From NCBI RefSeq assembly GCF_001870465.1, contig NZ_MDGK01000052.1, forward strand, positions 1 through 64,000: a DNA stretch of 64,000 bases, given 5' to 3'. Position numbers and translations under genes: made by a program. The notes beneath the pieces were generated by a model. The model saw only the letters and a program-made list of their open reading frames with translations. It was not told the origin of the DNA and searched no databases. Shown one piece after another: positions 17,542 through 27,466 of this stretch; position 1 is the stretch's first letter; each line of letters begins with the position of its first letter. The stretch is from Pseudomonas extremorientalis. Its GTDB lineage: Bacteria; Pseudomonadota; Gammaproteobacteria; Pseudomonadales; Pseudomonadaceae.

Positions 17542-18846
17542 ATGACTGCCACCTTTCCTACGCAGGCGCAGCGTTTTTCCCGCTCCGACTACAAAACCCT
17601 GGGCCTGGCCGCCCTCGGCGGTGCCCTGGAAATCTACGATTTCATCATCTTCGTGTTTTTCGCGCTGACCTTGAGCCAGCTGTTCTTCCCGCCGGAAATG
17701 CCTGAGTGGCTGCGCCTGCTGCAAAGCTTCGGCATCTTTGTCACCGGCTACCTGGCGCGCCCGCTGGGCGGCATCCTGATGGCGCACTTCGCCGATCACC
17801 TGGGACGCAAGCGCGTGTTCAGCCTGAGCATCCTGATGATGGCCTTGCCCTGTCTGCTGATCGGGATCATGCCGACCTACGCGCAAATCGGTTACTTCGC
17901 CCCGCTGATCCTGCTGGTGCTGCGCGTGCTGCAAGGTGCGGCGGTCGGCGGTGAAGTGCCCAGCGCCTGGACCTTCGTCGCCGAACACGCGCCGCCCCAC
18001 CATCGCGGCTATGCCCTGGGCTTCCTGCAAGCCGGCCTGACCTTCGGCTACCTGCTCGGCGCCCTCACCGCCACGCTGCTGGCGCAGGTCTTCACCCCCG
18101 CAGAAATCCTCGACTACGCCTGGCGCTTCCCATTCCTGCTCGGCGGTGTGTTCGGCGTGATCGGCGTGTGGCTGCGCCGCTGGCTCAGCGAAACCCCGGT
18201 GTTCCTCGAAATGCAGGCCCGCCGCCAGGCCGCCGCCGAACTCCCGCTGCGTACCGTGCTGCGTGACCATCGCGCGGTGTTGCTGCCCGCGATGATCCTC
18301 ACCTGCGTACTCACCTCCGCCGTGGTCGTACTGGTAGTGATCACCCCGACCATGATGCAGAAAACCTTCGGCATGAGCCCCAGCCACACCTTCGCCCTGA
18401 GCGCGTTGGGCATCGTGTTCCTGAACATCGGCTGCGTCCTGGCCGGCCTGTTGGTGGACCGCATCGGCGCCTGGCGCGCGGTGCTGGTCTACAGCCTGAT
18501 GCTGCCGGTGGGGATTGCGGTGCTGTACGCCAGCCTGATCAACGGCGGGATCTGGCTGGGCGCGGCATATGCCGTGGCGGGCCTCAGTTGCGGCGTGGTC
18601 GGCGCGGTGCCGTCGGTGATGGTCGATCTGTTTCCGGCGCAGGTGCGGGTGTCGGGGATTTCCTTTACCTACAACATTGCCTACGCGCTGTGGGCGAGTA
18701 CCACGCCGCTGCTGCTGATTGCGTTGATGCCGACCAGCCCGTGGGTTTGCGTGGGGTATTGCGTGGTGATGGGGGCGGTGGGGGTGGGGAGTGTGGCGTT
18801 GTTTGGAAAACAGCACGCCGTGGATGCTGTTACAAATGCCACGTAG
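17542..18846 (+). CDS. MFS transporter (metabolite:H+ symporter type)
   Basis: 434 residues, 12 predicted membrane helices, major facilitator superfamily. The loop 2-3 motif is ADHLGRKRVF (about residues 86-95) and the opening segment GGALEIYDFIIFVFFA is typical of the metabolite:proton symporter branch that includes ProP, ShiA and citrate/alpha-ketoglutarate carriers. A large cytosolic loop with ETPVFLEMQARR follows helix 6. The substrate cannot be told from sequence. Confidence 0.88.
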   Translation: MTATFPTQAQRFSRSDYKTLGLAALGGALEIYDFIIFVFFALTLSQLFFPPEMPEWLRLLQSFGIFVTGYLARPLGGILMAHFADHLGRKRVFSLSILMMALPCLLIGIMPTYAQIGYFAPLILLVLRVLQGAAVGGEVPSAWTFVAEHAPPHHRGYALGFLQAGLTFGYLLGALTATLLAQVFTPAEILDYAWRFPFLLGGVFGVIGVWLRRWLSETPVFLEMQARRQAAAELPLRTVLRDHRAVLLPAMILTCVLTSAVVVLVVITPTMMQKTFGMSPSHTFALSALGIVFLNIGCVLAGLLVDRIGAWRAVLVYSLMLPVGIAVLYASLINGGIWLGAAYAVAGLSCGVVGAVPSVMVDLFPAQVRVSGISFTYNIAYALWASTTPLLLIALMPTSPWVCVGYCVVMGAVGVGSVALFGKQHAVDAVTNAT

Positions 18847-18916
18847 GGCCATCAATTGACCGGATTTGCCGCCGTTTCTATAGTCCTGGCCACCCCTGAG
18901 CAGCATTCAGAACCTT

Positions 18917-20054
18917 ATGAACCAGACGGCTTTTATCAATCCCGCCATCCTTTCCTGGTCTCGCCAGCGGGCGGGTTTGTCTGAGGCAAAAGTTGCCAAA
19001 AGTCTCACGATGCATCTGGAGCGTGTCAGGGAGTGGGAAGTAGGTCAGAGCCTTCCTACGTTTAACCAAGCGCAAAAAATGGGCCGTTATTGCAAATATC
19101 CCTTTTGGTTTTCTTTTCCTCAAGGTTCCGCCGCAGGATCATCTTTCTATCCCCGATCTGCGTACTGGGGAGGGTGTTTTTCCTGACAAACCCAGCTTGA
19201 ATCTAATAGACACCGTGAGAGACGTGCTCCGTAAACAAGAATGGTATTTGGAGTACTTGCAGGACCACGAGCGTTCTCCGCTGCCTTTCGTGGGAAGTTT
19301 CAGCAGTCGTTCGCCCATCAAGGAAGTGGTTGCAGATATTCGTCGCGTCCTCGGTGTGACGGATGACTTTGCCCGTATGAGCTATGAGGACTATTTCAGG
19401 GCCTTGGTAAGTGGCGCCGAGGACGCTGGCATTCTCGTCATGCGCAGCGGGGTTGCCATGGGAGACACCCACCGAAAACTTGATGTGAGTGAGTTTCGAG
19501 GATTTTCGATCAGCAACGCGATGGCTCCCGTGGTGTTCATCAACAGTGCGGACGCACCCACGGCGCGGCTTTTTACATTGATGCATGAGCTGGCGCATAT
19601 CTGGATTGGCAGCCCGGGTGTCTCCGATGGCAACAGTCAGAGTGCTCGCCAGGAAGAAGCTTTTTGCAATGCTGTCGCGGGAGAGTTCTTGGCGCCGGAG
19701 CTGGTTTTTCGGGGGCACTGGGATTCGAATATTCACTGGGAAGGAAACCTGGCTCCCTTGGCCGGACGCTTTCACGTCAGCACATTGGTGATTGCCCGTC
19801 GTGCCCGTGATCTTGGCTACATCAGCAGTGATGAATATGACGCTTACTACCGTCGTATCTTGCAGGCGTATCGAGATAAGGACGGCAGTGGAGGGGACTA
19901 CTACCGCACCGCGGCGATCAGAAACAGCACCCGTTTGAGCAAGGCTGTTCTGGCAGAAGCGCAGAGCGGACGCATTCTGCTGCGAGAAGCGGGGAAACTG
20001 CTGGGGGTGCAGCCTGCCAAGTTGAAGACTTATGGGATGAAACTATCGGCATGA
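18917..20054 (+). pseudogene. XRE-ImmA/IrrE antitoxin gene with a frameshift in an A-run
   Basis: A single gene split by a +1-base frameshift. Frame one (18917-19080) encodes the Xre helix-turn-helix (SWSRQRAGLSEAKVAKSL); the continuation, WAVIANIPFGFLFLKVPP, is in another frame and reaches the ImmA/IrrE metallopeptidase domain with HELAH (zinc site) and ends at 20054. Removing one A from the six-A run at 19073-19078 restores about 378 residues, the usual length of this antitoxin family. It is either a real inactivating insertion or a sequencing error in a homopolymer. Without repair, the peptidase part could still be made from a start near 19197. Its stop overlaps the DUF4411 remnant as ATGA, the normal arrangement. 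Confidence 0.85.
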
Positions 20055-20309
20055 AGCATCTATAGGATTCGAACACGCTGATCGAGGCCAAGAACCGCTG
20101 TTACGCAATGACGGTTTGCCCAGGTTACTGGGCATGGATTCTTCAACAACACCAGGCTTTGGAGATTGCCAGTATCGTGCCGGTCAGGGACGAGCTCGCC
20201 AGGGGCAATGACGATTTGACCCAATGTGTGCTCACTGTTGGGTGTGCCTTACATGAATACATTTGAGTTGCTCGGCAAGCTGGATGCTCGTTTTGTTTTG
20301 CATCAGTAA
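20051..20309 (+). pseudogene. DUF4411 (PIN-like) toxin remnant
   Basis: Begins MKHL, then an in-frame TAG at codon 5, then DSNTLIEAKNRCYAMTVCPG and a continuation to RDELARGNDDLTQ, which is the N-terminal third of a DUF4411 toxin (PIN-like nuclease fold; the first acidic residue is the Asp after the stop). After that the middle of the protein is missing. The last 22 residues of the family (GVPYMNTFELLGKLDARFVL and two more) are found in a different frame at 20241-20306. So it carries one nonsense codon plus an internal deletion of roughly 75 codons. The toxin is certainly inactive. Confidence 0.85.
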
Positions 20310-20314
20310 AACCA

Positions 20315-20340
20315 TTGAGGGGAAGTGCGCTTCCCCTCAA
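20315..20340 (-). terminator. terminator downstream of the gluconate permease gene
   Basis: TTGAGGGGAAG and CTTCCCCTCAA form an 11-bp stem with a TGCG loop just past the stop of the minus-strand permease gene, followed in that direction by TGGTTTTACTG. The T-run is short, so termination strength is uncertain. Confidence 0.75.
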
Positions 20341-20351
20341 TAACGGCATTT

Positions 20352-21722
20352 TCAGGTCAGGAAGTGCCAGAGCAGCAACGTACCCACCAAGCCTACGACT
20401 GAAACAACCGTCTGCAACACCGACCACACCCAGATCGTTTGCTTCAGTTGCAAGCCGAAGTACTCACGCACCATCCAGAACCCGGCGTCGTTGACGTGGC
20501 AGAAGAACACCGAGCCGGCACCGATTGCCAGCGCGACCAGCGAGCTTTGCGTCACCGCCAGCCCGGCCATCATCGGCGCAAGAATGCCCGCCGTCGTGGT
20601 GGTGGCGACTGTCGCCGAACCCGTTGCCTGGCGCAACGCAACCGCGATCAGCCATGCCAGCAGCAGGTACGGCATGTGCGCACCTTCGGCGACCTTGCTG
20701 ATGGTCTGGCTCACACCGGCATCCAGCAGGGTTTGCTTGAGGCCGCCGCCGGCGCCGATGGTGAGCAGCAAGACGGCGATGGGGGCGAGGGCTTTGCGCA
20801 GGGTGTTGCCCACGTCGGCTCTTGGCATGCCTGCGGCCCAGCCCAGGCAGATCACGGCGGCGATCACGGCCAGGCCGAGGGCGATCAGCGGTTCACCGAG
20901 GAACTTCAAGGTCAGGCCGACGCTGCTGTCGGCCGGTAGCGCGACCTTGGCCAGCGTGCTGCCCAGCATCAGGATCACCGGTAACAGAATGATCAGCAAC
21001 GACACGGTAAAGCTCGGCTGGCGCGGCGCCTTGGGCGGGGCGCTGAACAGTGCGCCGATGTCCGCCGGTTCATCCACCTGCAGGCGCTTGGACAGCCAGT
21101 TGCCATAGATCGGACCAGCCAGGATCACCGCCGGCACCGCCAGGCAGAAACCCAGCAACATGGTCAGGCCGAGGTCGGCGTGCAAGGCGCCTACCGCAAT
21201 CAGCGGCCCCGGATGCGGCGGCATCAGAGCGTGCAGGGTGGTCATGCCGGCCAGTGCCGGGATGGCGATTTTCAGCAGCGGCTGGTTTGAACGCTTGGCC
21301 ATCACAAAGATGATCGGCACCATCATCACCAGGCCCACTTCGAAGAACAACGGCAGGCCGATCACCATCGCCACCAGCGCCATCACCCACGGCAATGACT
21401 TGCCCTTGCCCAGCCCGAGCAGAGTGGTGGCAATGCGGTCGGCCGCGCCGGATTCGGCCATCAACGCGCCGAGCATCGAGCCCAGCGCAATGATGATCCC
21501 GGCTTCACCGAGGATCGCCCCGGCGCCTTTGCTGAAGGCCTTGGCCACTTCTTCCGGCGGCAGGCCGGCGCCGACACCGGCGATAAAGGTGCCGATCAGG
21601 ATCGACAGAAATGGCGGCAACTTGGTCGCGCTGATCAGCACGATGATGCTGGCGATGGCCAGCAGTACACAAAACATAAGGCGAGTGTCGTGAACCATCC
21701 ACGCGGCAGTCGATAACTCCAA
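20352..21722 (-). CDS. gntP: gluconate:H+ symporter (GntP family)
   Basis: 456 residues with about 12-14 hydrophobic segments, GntP family, importing gluconate or a related sugar acid with protons. Family blocks seen: TFIAGVGAGLPPEEVAKAFSK and the LMPPHPGPLIAVGALHAD segment. I place the start at a TTG (21722) because AAGGAG lies seven bases upstream of it and the encoded N terminus MELSTAAWMVHDTRLMF fits the family; the first in-frame ATG would lose seven residues. No gluconate kinase gene is adjacent. A terminator follows. Confidence 0.9.
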   Translation of the reverse strand: MELSTAAWMVHDTRLMFCVLLAIASIIVLISATKLPPFLSILIGTFIAGVGAGLPPEEVAKAFSKGAGAILGEAGIIIALGSMLGALMAESGAADRIATTLLGLGKGKSLPWVMALVAMVIGLPLFFEVGLVMMVPIIFVMAKRSNQPLLKIAIPALAGMTTLHALMPPHPGPLIAVGALHADLGLTMLLGFCLAVPAVILAGPIYGNWLSKRLQVDEPADIGALFSAPPKAPRQPSFTVSLLIILLPVILMLGSTLAKVALPADSSVGLTLKFLGEPLIALGLAVIAAVICLGWAAGMPRADVGNTLRKALAPIAVLLLTIGAGGGLKQTLLDAGVSQTISKVAEGAHMPYLLLAWLIAVALRQATGSATVATTTTAGILAPMMAGLAVTQSSLVALAIGAGSVFFCHVNDAGFWMVREYFGLQLKQTIWVWSVLQTVVSVVGLVGTLLLWHFLT

Positions 21723-21964
21723 GGCGGGACTCCTTATCGAACAGGTTGGGAAAATTGTTTCTTTTTGTTTCCTGTCCGAAAAGCATACCCGATACCGCGC
21801 TGGCCAAGTGCTTATGTACCGTTTTGGTGCGATCAGCGGCGGGCGGTCGAAATGCCCGCCGCAGAGCCATTGCTGTCGGATTTGTAATCTTTGCTCCACC
21901 GCCCTGATAAGTCGCGGCCGCTACATTGCCTGCGCTTGTACTTCATGGGCGTGGAACTCTCGTT

Positions 21965-23185
21965 ATGGCAATTTCCGTTAGAAAACTCATGGGGGCGGGT
22001 GTGTTGTGGCTGGTTGCTGGCGCTGCCCAGGCACAGACCCTCACACTCGATTCAGCCCTGCAAACCGCCTTCGCCAATAACCCTGACCTGGCGGCTGCAC
22101 AATGGGAAATCGACATCGCCCAGGGCGGCCGCCAGCAGGCCGGGTTGATCCCCAACCCGGTGCTCTCCTGGGACGCCGAAGACACCCGTCGCAACTCTCG
22201 CACCACCTCCATCAAGCTCAGCCAGGCCCTGGAGTTGGGCGGCAAGCGTGGTGCACGCATTGACGTGGCCAGCCGTGCCCAGGACGCCGCCGCCCTGACC
22301 TTGGAACAGCGCCGCAACACACTGCGCGCCGACGTCATCGACAACTACTACGGCGCGCTGCGTGCGCAGGAACGCCTCGAACTGGCGCAGCGTTCCATGG
22401 CCGTGGCCGAGCGCGGCCTGGGCGTTGCCAATGGTCGCGTCACGGCGGGCAAAGCGTCGCCGGTAGAGGCAACCCGTGCGCAGGTGCAACTATCGGAAAT
22501 GCGCCTGGAATTGAACCGCGCACAGGTCGGCCTTACCGACGCCTATCGCCGCCTGGCCGCCAGCACCGGCAGTGCCGGCGCGGATTTCCAGGCCGTCGCT
22601 ACACCGTCCCAATCCACACCGCCCCTGCCGCCGCTTGCACAGTTGTTGACGCGCCTTGAGCAGACCACTGAACTGCGCCTGGCCGAGCTGAACATCCTGC
22701 AAAACGAAGCCAGCGTCGGCCTGGAAAAAGCCCAACGCATTCCCGACCTCGATGTGTCCATCGGTAGCCAGTACGACGCTAGTGTGCGCGAGCGCGTGAA
22801 CCTGGTGGGCGTGTCGATGCCGATCCCGCTGTTCAACCGCAATCAGGGCAACGTGCTCGCCGCCACCCGCCGCGCCGACCAGGCCCGTGACCTGCGCAAC
22901 GCCACCGAACTGCGCCTGCGCACTGAAACCCGCCAGGCGCTGGACCTGTGGCAAACCGCTAATACCGAAGTGCGCGCGTTCAACCAGCAGATCCTGCCCG
23001 CCGCGCAAAGTGCAGTGGACAGCGCCACCCGTGGTTTCGAGATGGGCAAGTTCAGCTACCTCGACGTGCTCGACGCCCAGCGCACACTGATCGCTGCGCG
23101 CACCCAGTACCTCACCGCCACCGCCCAGGCCACTGACGCCTGGGTGCGTATCGAACGGATCTACGGCGACCTCGCCCGGTTTTGA
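21965..23185 (+). CDS. czcC: CzcC-like outer-membrane channel of a metal RND pump
   Basis: TolC-family outer-membrane factor, 406 residues from the ATG at 21965. A signal peptide is evident (AGVLWLVAGAAQA, cleaved before QTLTLDSAL). The two OEP repeats are helical: the first at about residues 25-210, the second at 225-400, ending DVLDAQRTLIAARTQYLTA as typical for CzcC. It would form the exit duct for the CzcA/CzcB pump encoded by the next two genes, with gaps of only 18 bases. Cobalt, zinc and cadmium are the usual substrates of the family. Confidence 0.9.
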   Translation: MAISVRKLMGAGVLWLVAGAAQAQTLTLDSALQTAFANNPDLAAAQWEIDIAQGGRQQAGLIPNPVLSWDAEDTRRNSRTTSIKLSQALELGGKRGARIDVASRAQDAAALTLEQRRNTLRADVIDNYYGALRAQERLELAQRSMAVAERGLGVANGRVTAGKASPVEATRAQVQLSEMRLELNRAQVGLTDAYRRLAASTGSAGADFQAVATPSQSTPPLPPLAQLLTRLEQTTELRLAELNILQNEASVGLEKAQRIPDLDVSIGSQYDASVRERVNLVGVSMPIPLFNRNQGNVLAATRRADQARDLRNATELRLRTETRQALDLWQTANTEVRAFNQQILPAAQSAVDSATRGFEMGKFSYLDVLDAQRTLIAARTQYLTATAQATDAWVRIERIYGDLARF

Positions 23186-23203
23186 TTGTCTTTGGAGTCC
23201 TTT

Positions 23204-24310
23204 ATGAACAACCGACACGGTGTGGCACTTGCCATTGCCCTGGGCCTGATGCTGTCCGGCGTTGCCTGGGCCGATGAAGAAGAAGGCACACTCGAACTCA
23301 CCGAGCAGCAGATCCAGGCCGCTGGCATTCAATTGGCCCAGGCCGAGCCCCGCACTCTTAGCACGATGCTGGTATTGCCGGGCGAGGTGCGTTTCGACGA
23401 AGACCGCACCTCCCACATCATCCCGCGTGTGGCGGGTGTGGTGGAGTCGGTCAAGGCCAACCTCGGCCAATCGGTGAAGAAGGGTGAGCTGTTGGCGGTG
23501 ATTGCCAGCCAGCAGATCTCCGACCAGCGCAGTGAGCTGGCCGCCAGCGAGCGCCGGGTTGAATTGGCGCGCACCACCTTCCAGCGGGAACGCCAGTTGT
23601 GGCAGGACAAGATTTCCGCCGAACAGGATTACCTGCTGGCGCGCCAGGCCCTGCAGGAAGCTGAGATTGCCCTGAACAACGCTCGTCAAAAGATGACCGC
23701 ATTAAGCGGCAGCGCTGTGCTGGTTGGTGGCAATCGCTACGAGTTGCGCGCACCGTTCGCCGGTGTGGTGGTGGAAAAACACCTGGGCGTCGGTGAAGTC
23801 GTCAGCGAAACCAGCAACGCTTTCACCCTCTCGGACCTGTCCCAGGTGTGGGTGACCTTCGGTGTGTTTCCCAAGGACTTGAACAAGGTCCGGGTCGGCA
23901 AACCGGTCACCGTCAGCTCAACCGAAATGGGCACCCAAGTGCAGGGCACTGTGGCGTACGTCGGCAACCTGCTCGGTGAGCAGACGCGCACGGCCACCGT
24001 GCGCATCAGTGTGCCCAACCCCGATGACGCCTGGCGCCCTGGGCTGTTTGTCAGCGTGCAACTGGCGACGGATTCTTACCCGGCGAAGGTCACCGTCCCG
24101 CAGGCCGCGATCCAGACCGTCGAGGACAAACCCTCGGTATTCGTACGTACCCCGGAGGGCTTCATCACCCGTCACCTGGAGCTTGGTGCGAGCGAAAACG
24201 GCTACGTCGAAGTGCGCCAAGGCCTCGATGCCGGGACGCAGGTGGCCACGGTCGGCAGCTTCATCCTCAAGTCCGAACTGGGCAAAGGCTCGGCCGAGCA
24301 CGCCCATTGA
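23204..24310 (+). CDS. czcB: CzcB-like periplasmic adaptor
   Basis: Membrane-fusion protein of 368 residues from the ATG at 23204 (TGGAGTCC upstream as ribosome site). Signal peptide to about residue 23 (VAWA/DEEE), then barrel-sandwich halves flanking a helical hairpin (SDQRSELAASERRVELARTT and the following stretch to residue 170) and a beta-barrel. It bridges the inner-membrane pump and the outer-membrane channel. It lacks the long His-rich N-terminal extension found in some CzcB proteins. Confidence 0.9.
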   Translation: MNNRHGVALAIALGLMLSGVAWADEEEGTLELTEQQIQAAGIQLAQAEPRTLSTMLVLPGEVRFDEDRTSHIIPRVAGVVESVKANLGQSVKKGELLAVIASQQISDQRSELAASERRVELARTTFQRERQLWQDKISAEQDYLLARQALQEAEIALNNARQKMTALSGSAVLVGGNRYELRAPFAGVVVEKHLGVGEVVSETSNAFTLSDLSQVWVTFGVFPKDLNKVRVGKPVTVSSTEMGTQVQGTVAYVGNLLGEQTRTATVRISVPNPDDAWRPGLFVSVQLATDSYPAKVTVPQAAIQTVEDKPSVFVRTPEGFITRHLELGASENGYVEVRQGLDAGTQVATVGSFILKSELGKGSAEHAH

Positions 24311-24328
24311 TCCTGCGAGTGATTCCCC

Positions 24329-27300
24329 ATGTTTGAGCGCCTTATCCAATTTGCCATCGAGCAGCGCATCATCGTGCTGCTGGCGGTGCTGTTGATGGCC
24401 GGTGTCGGCATCGCCAGCTATCAGAAATTGCCCATCGACGCGGTGCCCGACATCACCAACGTACAGGTGCAGATCAACTCGGCGGCGGCCGGGTATTCAC
24501 CGCTGGAAACCGAACAGCGCATCACCTTCCCCATTGAGACCGCCATGGCCGGTTTACCCGGGTTGCAGCAAACCCGTTCGTTGTCGCGCTCCGGGTTGTC
24601 CCAGGTAACGGTGATCTTCAAGGACGGCACCGACCTGTTCTTCGCCCGCCAACTGGTCAACGAGCGCCTGCAAGTGGCCCGCGAACAATTGCCCAGCGGC
24701 ATCGAAACGGCCATGGGGCCGATTTCCACCGGCCTCGGGGAAATTTTCCTGTGGACCGTCGAGGCCGAGGACGGCGCACGCAAAGACGATGGCACGCCTT
24801 ACACGCCCACCGACCTGCGGGTCATCCAGGACTGGATCATCAAGCCACAACTGCGCAACGTGCCGGGCGTGGCCGAGATCAACACCATTGGTGGCTTCGC
24901 CAAGGAGTACCAGATTGCCCCCGACCCCAAGCGCCTGGCGGCCTACAACCTTACGCTGAATGACCTGGTCACGGCGCTGGAGCGCAACAATGCCAACGTC
25001 GGCGCCGGCTATATCGAGCGCAGTGGCGAGCAACTGTTGATCCGTGCACCGGGCCAGTTGGCGTCCATCGATGACATCGCCAACATCGTTATCACCAGCT
25101 CGGACGGCACACCGATTCGCGTGCGCAATGTGGCCCAGGTCGAGATCGGCCGCGAACTGCGCACCGGCGCCGCCACCGAAAACGGCCGTGAAGTCGTGCT
25201 CGGCACGGTGTTCATGTTGATCGGCGAAAACAGCCGCAGCGTGTCCCAGGCTGTGGCGGAAAAACTCGAAGAGATCAACCGCTCGCTGCCCGAAGGCGTG
25301 GTGGCAGTCACGGTCTACGACCGCACCCACCTGGTCGAAAAAGCCATCGCCACCGTGAAGAAAAACCTCTTCGAAGGTGCGTTGCTGGTGGTCGCGGTGC
25401 TGTTCCTGTTCCTCGGTAATATCCGCGCTGCGCTGATCACGGCCATGGTGATTCCCCTGGCGATGCTGTTCACCTTTACCGGAATGTTCACCAACAAGGT
25501 CAGTGCCAACTTGATGAGCCTCGGCGCGCTGGACTTCGGCATTATCGTCGACGGCGCGGTGGTGATCGTCGAGAACGCCATCCGCCGCCTGGCCCACGCG
25601 CAACAGCGTCATGGTCGCCTGCTGACCCGCAGCGAACGCCTGCATGAGGTGTTCGCGGCGGCGAAGGAAGCGCGGCGGGCGCTGATCTTCGGGCAACTGA
25701 TCATCATGGTGGTGTACCTGCCGATCTTCGCCCTCACCGGGGTGGCCGGGAAGATGTTCCACCCGATGGCGTTTACCGTGGTGATCGCCCTGTTGGGCGC
25801 GATGATCCTGTCGGTGACTTTCGTGCCGGCGGCTATTGCGCTGTTCGTCACTGGCAAGGTCAAGGAAGAAGAGAATGGTGTGATGCGCACCGCGCGCCGG
25901 GTCTACGCACCGGTGCTGGACTGGGTGATGGCGCGCCGACCGCTGGTGTTCGGCTTGGCCGTGTTGACCATCGTCGCCTCCGGCGTTGTTGCCAGCCGCA
26001 TGGGCAGCGAGTTTATCCCCAGCCTCAGTGAGGGCGACTTCGCCCAGCAGGCCTTGCGCGTGCCCGGCACCAGCCTGACGCAATCGGTGCAGATGCAGCA
26101 GCAACTGGAAAAAACCTTGATGGCCCAGGTGCCGGAAATCCAGCGGGTGTTTGCACGTACCGGCACCGCGGAAATTGCCTCAGACCCGATGCCGCCAAAT
26201 ATTTCCGACAGCTACGTGATGCTCAAGCCGAAGGACCAATGGCCCGACCCGAAGAAGTCCCGGGAAGCGTTAATCGCTGATATCCAGCGTGCCAGTGCGA
26301 TTGTGCCAGGCAGTGCATACGAGTTGTCGCAGCCGATCCAACTGCGCTTCAACGAACTGATTTCCGGGGTGCGCAGTGATGTGGCGGTGAAGGTGTTCGG
26401 CGATGACATGGGCGTGCTCAACACCACCGCCGGGGAAATCGCCGAGACGTTGCAGAAGCTTGATGGCGCCTCGGAAGTGAAGGTTGAGCAGACGTCCGGC
26501 CTGCCGGTGCTGACCATCAATATCGACCGCGACAAGGCTGCGCGCTTTGGCCTGAATGTGGGCGATGTGCAGGACACTATTGCTGTCGCTGTCGGTGGGC
26601 GCCAGGCCGGTACGTTGTATGAAGGTGACCGGCGTTTCGACATGGTCGTGCGTTTGTCCGACGCGTTGCGCACCGATATCGACGGGCTGTCTCGGCTGTT
26701 GATTCCGGTGCCGGGTAACGCGGCTGGCCAGTTGGGGTTTATCGCCTTGTCCCAGGTCGCCAGCCTGGACCTGGTGCTCGGCCCGAACCAGATCAGCCGC
26801 GAGAATGGCAAGCGCCTGGTGATCGTCAGCGCCAACGTGCGGGGGCGGGATATCGGCTCGTTTGTCGAGGAGGCCGAGGCTGCCTTGATCGCCCAGGTGA
26901 AAGTACCGGCGGGCTACTGGACCACCTGGGGCGGCCAGTTCGAACAGTTGAAGGAAGCCTCCGAGCGCCTGCGCATCGTGGTGCCGGTGGCATTGCTGCT
27001 GGTGTTCGGCCTGTTGTTCATGATGTTCAACAACCTGAAGGACGGCCTGCTGGTGTTCACCGGGATTCCGTTCGCCCTGACCGGTGGGATCATGGCGCTG
27101 TGGCTGCGGGATATTCCGCTGTCGATCTCGGCGGGGGTGGGCTTTATCGCGTTGTCCGGCGTGGCGGTGCTGAACGGCCTGGTGATGATCGCCTTTATCC
27201 GCAACCTGCGTGAGGAAGGGCGCTCGTTGTCGATGGCGATCAATGAAGGCGCGCTGACCCGGTTGCGCCCGGTGTTGATGACGGCGTTGGTGGCGTCTCT

Positions 27301-27466
27301 CGGGTTTATCCCCATGGCACTCGCCACCGGCACCGGCGCCGAAGTGCAGCGGCCGCTGGCGACGGTGGTGATCGGCGGGATCATTTCCTCGACGGTGCTG
27401 ACCCTGCTGGTACTGCCCGCGCTGTATCAGTGGGCCCATCGCAAGGAAGAGGAAACACTAGGCTGA
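24329..27466 (+). CDS. czcA: CzcA-like heavy-metal RND efflux pump
   Basis: Inner-membrane proton/metal antiporter of the HME-RND family, 1045 residues, with 12 membrane helices and two large periplasmic loops. The helix-4 motif ALDFGIIVDGAVVIVEN places Asp402, Asp408 and Glu415 at exactly the numbering of the proton-relay residues of Cupriavidus CzcA, so it belongs to the divalent-metal (Zn/Co/Cd) class rather than the Cu/Ag class. The last 86 bases overlap the 3' end of the convergent sensor-kinase gene. Confidence 0.94.
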   Translation: MFERLIQFAIEQRIIVLLAVLLMAGVGIASYQKLPIDAVPDITNVQVQINSAAAGYSPLETEQRITFPIETAMAGLPGLQQTRSLSRSGLSQVTVIFKDGTDLFFARQLVNERLQVAREQLPSGIETAMGPISTGLGEIFLWTVEAEDGARKDDGTPYTPTDLRVIQDWIIKPQLRNVPGVAEINTIGGFAKEYQIAPDPKRLAAYNLTLNDLVTALERNNANVGAGYIERSGEQLLIRAPGQLASIDDIANIVITSSDGTPIRVRNVAQVEIGRELRTGAATENGREVVLGTVFMLIGENSRSVSQAVAEKLEEINRSLPEGVVAVTVYDRTHLVEKAIATVKKNLFEGALLVVAVLFLFLGNIRAALITAMVIPLAMLFTFTGMFTNKVSANLMSLGALDFGIIVDGAVVIVENAIRRLAHAQQRHGRLLTRSERLHEVFAAAKEARRALIFGQLIIMVVYLPIFALTGVAGKMFHPMAFTVVIALLGAMILSVTFVPAAIALFVTGKVKEEENGVMRTARRVYAPVLDWVMARRPLVFGLAVLTIVASGVVASRMGSEFIPSLSEGDFAQQALRVPGTSLTQSVQMQQQLEKTLMAQVPEIQRVFARTGTAEIASDPMPPNISDSYVMLKPKDQWPDPKKSREALIADIQRASAIVPGSAYELSQPIQLRFNELISGVRSDVAVKVFGDDMGVLNTTAGEIAETLQKLDGASEVKVEQTSGLPVLTINIDRDKAARFGLNVGDVQDTIAVAVGGRQAGTLYEGDRRFDMVVRLSDALRTDIDGLSRLLIPVPGNAAGQLGFIALSQVASLDLVLGPNQISRENGKRLVIVSANVRGRDIGSFVEEAEAALIAQVKVPAGYWTTWGGQFEQLKEASERLRIVVPVALLLVFGLLFMMFNNLKDGLLVFTGIPFALTGGIMALWLRDIPLSISAGVGFIALSGVAVLNGLVMIAFIRNLREEGRSLSMAINEGALTRLRPVLMTALVASLGFIPMALATGTGAEVQRPLATVVIGGIISSTVLTLLVLPALYQWAHRKEEETLG

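Noticed and set aside
19073..19078. Programmed ribosomal frameshifting at the six-A run of the XRE-ImmA gene
   Set aside because: Known slippery A-runs favour -1 shifts; here a +1 shift (skipping one A) is needed, and there is no stimulator structure. Mutation or sequencing error is simpler.
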